This document shows, one piece after another, positions 62,396-64,000 of a stretch of DNA of 64,000 nucleotides. Under the pieces are notes generated by a model. The model was not told the DNA's origin and did no database searches. It saw only the letters and a list, made by a program, of their open reading frames with translations. The DNA is taken from the NCBI RefSeq assembly GCF_003665095.1, contig NZ_RCHV01000002.1, forward strand, positions 3,823,501-3,887,500, written 5' to 3'. This stretch comes from Streptomyces sp. Z26. GTDB lineage: Bacteria > Actinomycetota > Actinomycetes > Streptomycetales > Streptomycetaceae. Every line of letters begins with the position of its first letter. Positions within the stretch are counted from its first letter, which is position 1. A program made the position numbers and the translations under genes.

Positions 62396-62436
62396 TGTGT
62401 CAGAAGTCTTTGACGGGTCCCGTCGCCACGTGTCAG
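62396..62436 (+). promoter_or_regulatory. Repeated GTGTCAG motif around a TTGACG box
   Basis: GTGTCAG occurs at 62397-62403 and 62430-62436, with TTGACG (62410-62415, possible -35) between. The 33-bp spacing is about three helical turns. A plausible autoregulation site for the ArsR-like gene at 62468. Confidence 0.4.
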
Positions 62437-62467
62437 CTTTTTCTTACACACAGGGAGAGGCGTCGCG

Positions 62468-62869
62468 ATGACCGCGGTCGGACCCCCGCCGGGAGAAGCA
62501 CCCCCCACGGGAGACGAACTGCTGAAGGTCCTGTCCGCGCTCGGCAACCCGCACCGCATGCGGATCGTCCAGGCGTTGCACGGCGGCCGGAACTACGTGA
62601 GCAGGCTCGCCCGCGAGATCGGCATGAGCCGCCCGCTGCTGCACATGCACCTCCAGCGACTGGAGGCGGCCGGACTCGTCGTCGGGTCGCTGGAGGTCTC
62701 GGCGGGGGGCAAGGCGATGAGGTTCTACGAGGTCGCGCCGTTCGCGTACGCGCTGACCCCGGAGACCGTCGCCACCGCGGCCGGAACGCTCACCGGCGAC
62801 ACCCCTCCCAAAGACGGCGACCCCGCCGGGCGCGGCACGGCGGGACGTGAGACGGAGGGTACGAGATGA
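62468..62869 (+). CDS. ArsR-like winged-helix regulator
   Basis: A 133-residue protein. LLKVLSALGNPHRMRIVQALHGGRNYVSRLAREIGMSRPLLHMHLQRLEAAGLVVGSLEVSAGGKAMRFYEVAPF is an ArsR/MarR-type winged helix without the usual metal-binding cysteines. Its stop overlaps the start of the next gene by 4 bp (ATGA), so the membrane coiled-coil protein is likely co-translated and may be the sensor partner. ATG at 62468. Confidence 0.85.
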   Translation: MTAVGPPPGEAPPTGDELLKVLSALGNPHRMRIVQALHGGRNYVSRLAREIGMSRPLLHMHLQRLEAAGLVVGSLEVSAGGKAMRFYEVAPFAYALTPETVATAAGTLTGDTPPKDGDPAGRGTAGRETEGTR

Positions 62870-63156
62870 ACTACGGGCAGCCGACGGTGCTGGCGGACGA
62901 CCCGGCGGGCGTGTGGGCGGCGGGGCTCGGCACCGCGGGGTTCTTCGCGCTGCTGATCGTGGTCGTCTGGCAGATCGCCGCGACGTGGCGGGCGCGGATG
63001 CTGGCGGCGCGCGAGGAGGAGTACCGCAAGCTCGCCCACCGTTACGCCGAACTCCTCGACGACAACGTCGAGTTGCACCGCCGCAGCATCGAGGAGCTGA
63101 CGGAGGCGCGGAAGTCGATCGCGTCGATGGAGCGGATGATGTGCGAGATCGAGTAG
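62866..63156 (+). CDS. Small membrane protein with C-terminal coiled coil
   Basis: A 96-residue protein with one membrane helix (AAGLGTAGFFALLIVVVWQIAATW, about 18-41) and a charged coiled coil (ARMLAAREEEYRKLAHRYAELLDDNVELHRRSIEELTEARKSIASMERMMCEIE). Coupled to the ArsR-like gene by a 4-bp overlap. ATG at 62866. Function unknown. Confidence 0.8.
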   Translation: MNYGQPTVLADDPAGVWAAGLGTAGFFALLIVVVWQIAATWRARMLAAREEEYRKLAHRYAELLDDNVELHRRSIEELTEARKSIASMERMMCEIE

Positions 63157-63193
63157 CGGGTGCCCCGCCGTACCCCGCTCCGCATCTCCTTTA

Positions 63194-63225
63194 CGCCCGG
63201 CCCGCCTCCCCAGGCGGGCCGGGCG
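63194..63225 (+). terminator. Terminator hairpin after the ArsR-like operon
   Basis: A perfect 13-bp stem (63194-63206 with 63213-63225) and 6-base loop, 38 bp after the coiled-coil gene and before the ABC gene. Confidence 0.75.
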
Positions 63226-63267
63226 TTCGCGTGGCGCCGCGCTTGACGGCCCGAGGGCACCGGAGGA

Positions 63268-63289
63268 TTATTCAACGCATGATGAATAA
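63268..63289. promoter_or_regulatory. Operator palindrome overlapping the ABC gene start
   Basis: TTATTCA (63268-63274) and TGAATAA (63283-63289) form an inverted repeat around 8 bp. It covers the ATG at 63279, so a bound repressor could block both transcription and ribosome access. TetR-type operators of this shape are common before ABC exporters, and the regulator may be encoded right of the window. Confidence 0.55.
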
Positions 63290-64000
63290 CGAGGGCGGGC
63301 CCCCCTCCGCCCCGCCCGCCATCCGCGCGCGCGACCTCCGCGTCGTACGCGGCGGCCGTACGGTCCTCGACGGCCTCACCTTCGACGTCGCCCCCGGCAC
63401 CGTCACCGGCCTCCTCGGCCCCTCCGGCTGCGGCAAGTCCACGCTGATGCGCGCCGTCGCGGGCACCCAGGCCCACGTCACCGGCACCCTCGACGTCCTC
63501 GGCACCCCCGCCGGAGCCCCCGCGCTGCGCCCCCGCGTCGGGTACGTCACCCAGGCCCCGTCCGTCTACCTCGACCTGTCCGCCCGCCGGAACCTCGCCT
63601 ACTTCGCCGCCGTCCTCGGCACCCCCCGCCGCGACCGCGCCGAGCAGGTCGAACGGGCCCTCGCCGACGTGGACCTCACCGCGCACGCCGACGCCCTCGC
63701 CGGGAACCTCTCCGGCGGCCAGCTCGGCCGCGTCTCCCTCGCCGTCGCCCTCCTCGGCGCCCCCGACCTGCTCGTCCTCGACGAACCCACCGTCGGCCTG
63801 GACCCCGTCCTCCGCCGCGACCTGTGGGACCTCTTCCACCGCCTCTCCGCCGAACGCGGCGCGACCCTGCTCATCTCGTCGCACGTCATGGACGAGGCCG
63901 ACCGCTGCGGCCGTCTGCTCCTGCTGCGCGCCGGGCGGCTGCTGGCCGACGACACCCCCGGCGCCCTGCGCGCCCTCACCCCCGGCGGCACCGTCGAGGA
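63279..64000 (+). CDS. ABC exporter ATPase, partial (C-terminus beyond right edge)
   Basis: About 240 residues present. LRVVRGGRTVLDGLTFDVAPGTVTGLLGPSGCGKSTLMRAVAG includes Walker A; Q-loop GYVTQAPSVYLDLSARRNLAYF, ABC signature LSGGQLGRVSLAVALLG, Walker B LLVLDEPTVGLDP and SSHVMDEADRCGRLLLLRAGRLLADDTPGAL fit the DrrA/CcmA exporter class. ATG at 63279; a second ATG follows at once (MMNNEGG). The permease is expected past the right edge. Confidence 0.9.
   Translation, partial: MMNNEGGPPSAPPAIRARDLRVVRGGRTVLDGLTFDVAPGTVTGLLGPSGCGKSTLMRAVAGTQAHVTGTLDVLGTPAGAPALRPRVGYVTQAPSVYLDLSARRNLAYFAAVLGTPRRDRAEQVERALADVDLTAHADALAGNLSGGQLGRVSLAVALLGAPDLLVLDEPTVGLDPVLRRDLWDLFHRLSAERGATLLISSHVMDEADRCGRLLLLRAGRLLADDTPGALRALTPGGTVE

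Noticed and set aside
63042..63884. 280-codon minus-strand frame opposite the ABC ATPase
   Set aside because: Gly/Glu/Val-rich shadow with no domains; the plus strand has Walker A, signature and Walker B in order.

Overview
The window is about 64 kb of very GC-rich DNA (mostly Arg/Ala/Gly-rich genes with G or C at third codon positions, frequent GTG starts, many 4-bp ATGA/GTGA gene overlaps). Gene content and order fit a Streptomyces or close streptomycete chromosome. The run folP-folB-folK, lone nuoD, panC-nadB-nadC-coaX, lsr2, clpC, sigE-cseA-cseB-cseC, mutY, disA-radA, ilvD matches, as I recall it, the core segment around SCO3340-SCO3403 of S. coelicolor read in reverse. Identities come from reading translated sequence, not from database searches.

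Layout. (1) 1-4955: a LuxR/LAL-type regulator (cut by the left edge) and a divergent type II thioesterase, separated by 2.2 kb of apparently non-coding, repeat-bearing DNA. This looks like the right border of a polyketide or peptide antibiotic cluster lying against the folate genes. (2) 5075-8282: an NTF2-like protein with folP, diverging from folB-folK-DUF3180. (3) 8375-12181: a glycine-betaine/osmolyte ABC importer (ATPase divergent from two permeases and a lipoprotein). (4) 12301-21034: a coiled-coil membrane protein, an aldolase-like PLP enzyme, a DesK/NarL-type two-component pair, a MidA-like methyltransferase, two bacterial-PH membrane proteins and a lone nuoD. (5) 21174-26887: a DUF2520 protein, panC, nadB, nadC and coaX in one tightly packed operon for pantothenate/CoA and NAD. 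(6) 27047-33203: small hypothetical genes, a BlaI-type repressor, an acetyltransferase, lsr2 and clpC, the last with two ClgR-type boxes upstream. (7) 33387-39420: two tandem paralogous NACHT NTPases, the best candidate in the window for an immune or other signalling system. (8) 39467-44067: two acetyltransferases, a TetR/MFS efflux pair with a symmetrical double operator, and a VOC protein. (9) 44123-48072: the SigE cell-envelope stress system, with an odd duplication of the cseC start. (10) 48301-54254: mutY, an aspartate-less response regulator, an exported protein, disA and radA. (11) 54485-64000: a sigma-like/anti-sigma-like/BACON membrane fusion, a Ppx/GppA phosphatase, a sugar-phosphate isomerase, TetR, ilvD, small regulators and the start of an ABC exporter.

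How they work together. Housekeeping cofactor synthesis (folate, NAD, CoA, branched-chain amino acids, complex I) is mixed with stress control: ClpC proteolysis, SigE/Cse wall stress, DisA/RadA DNA integrity, and osmolyte uptake. Accessory material is concentrated at the left border, in the NACHT pair, and around the efflux genes. No rRNA, tRNA, CRISPR array or insertion sequence was recognised. The palindrome CGTACG is strongly over-represented throughout, including between genes.
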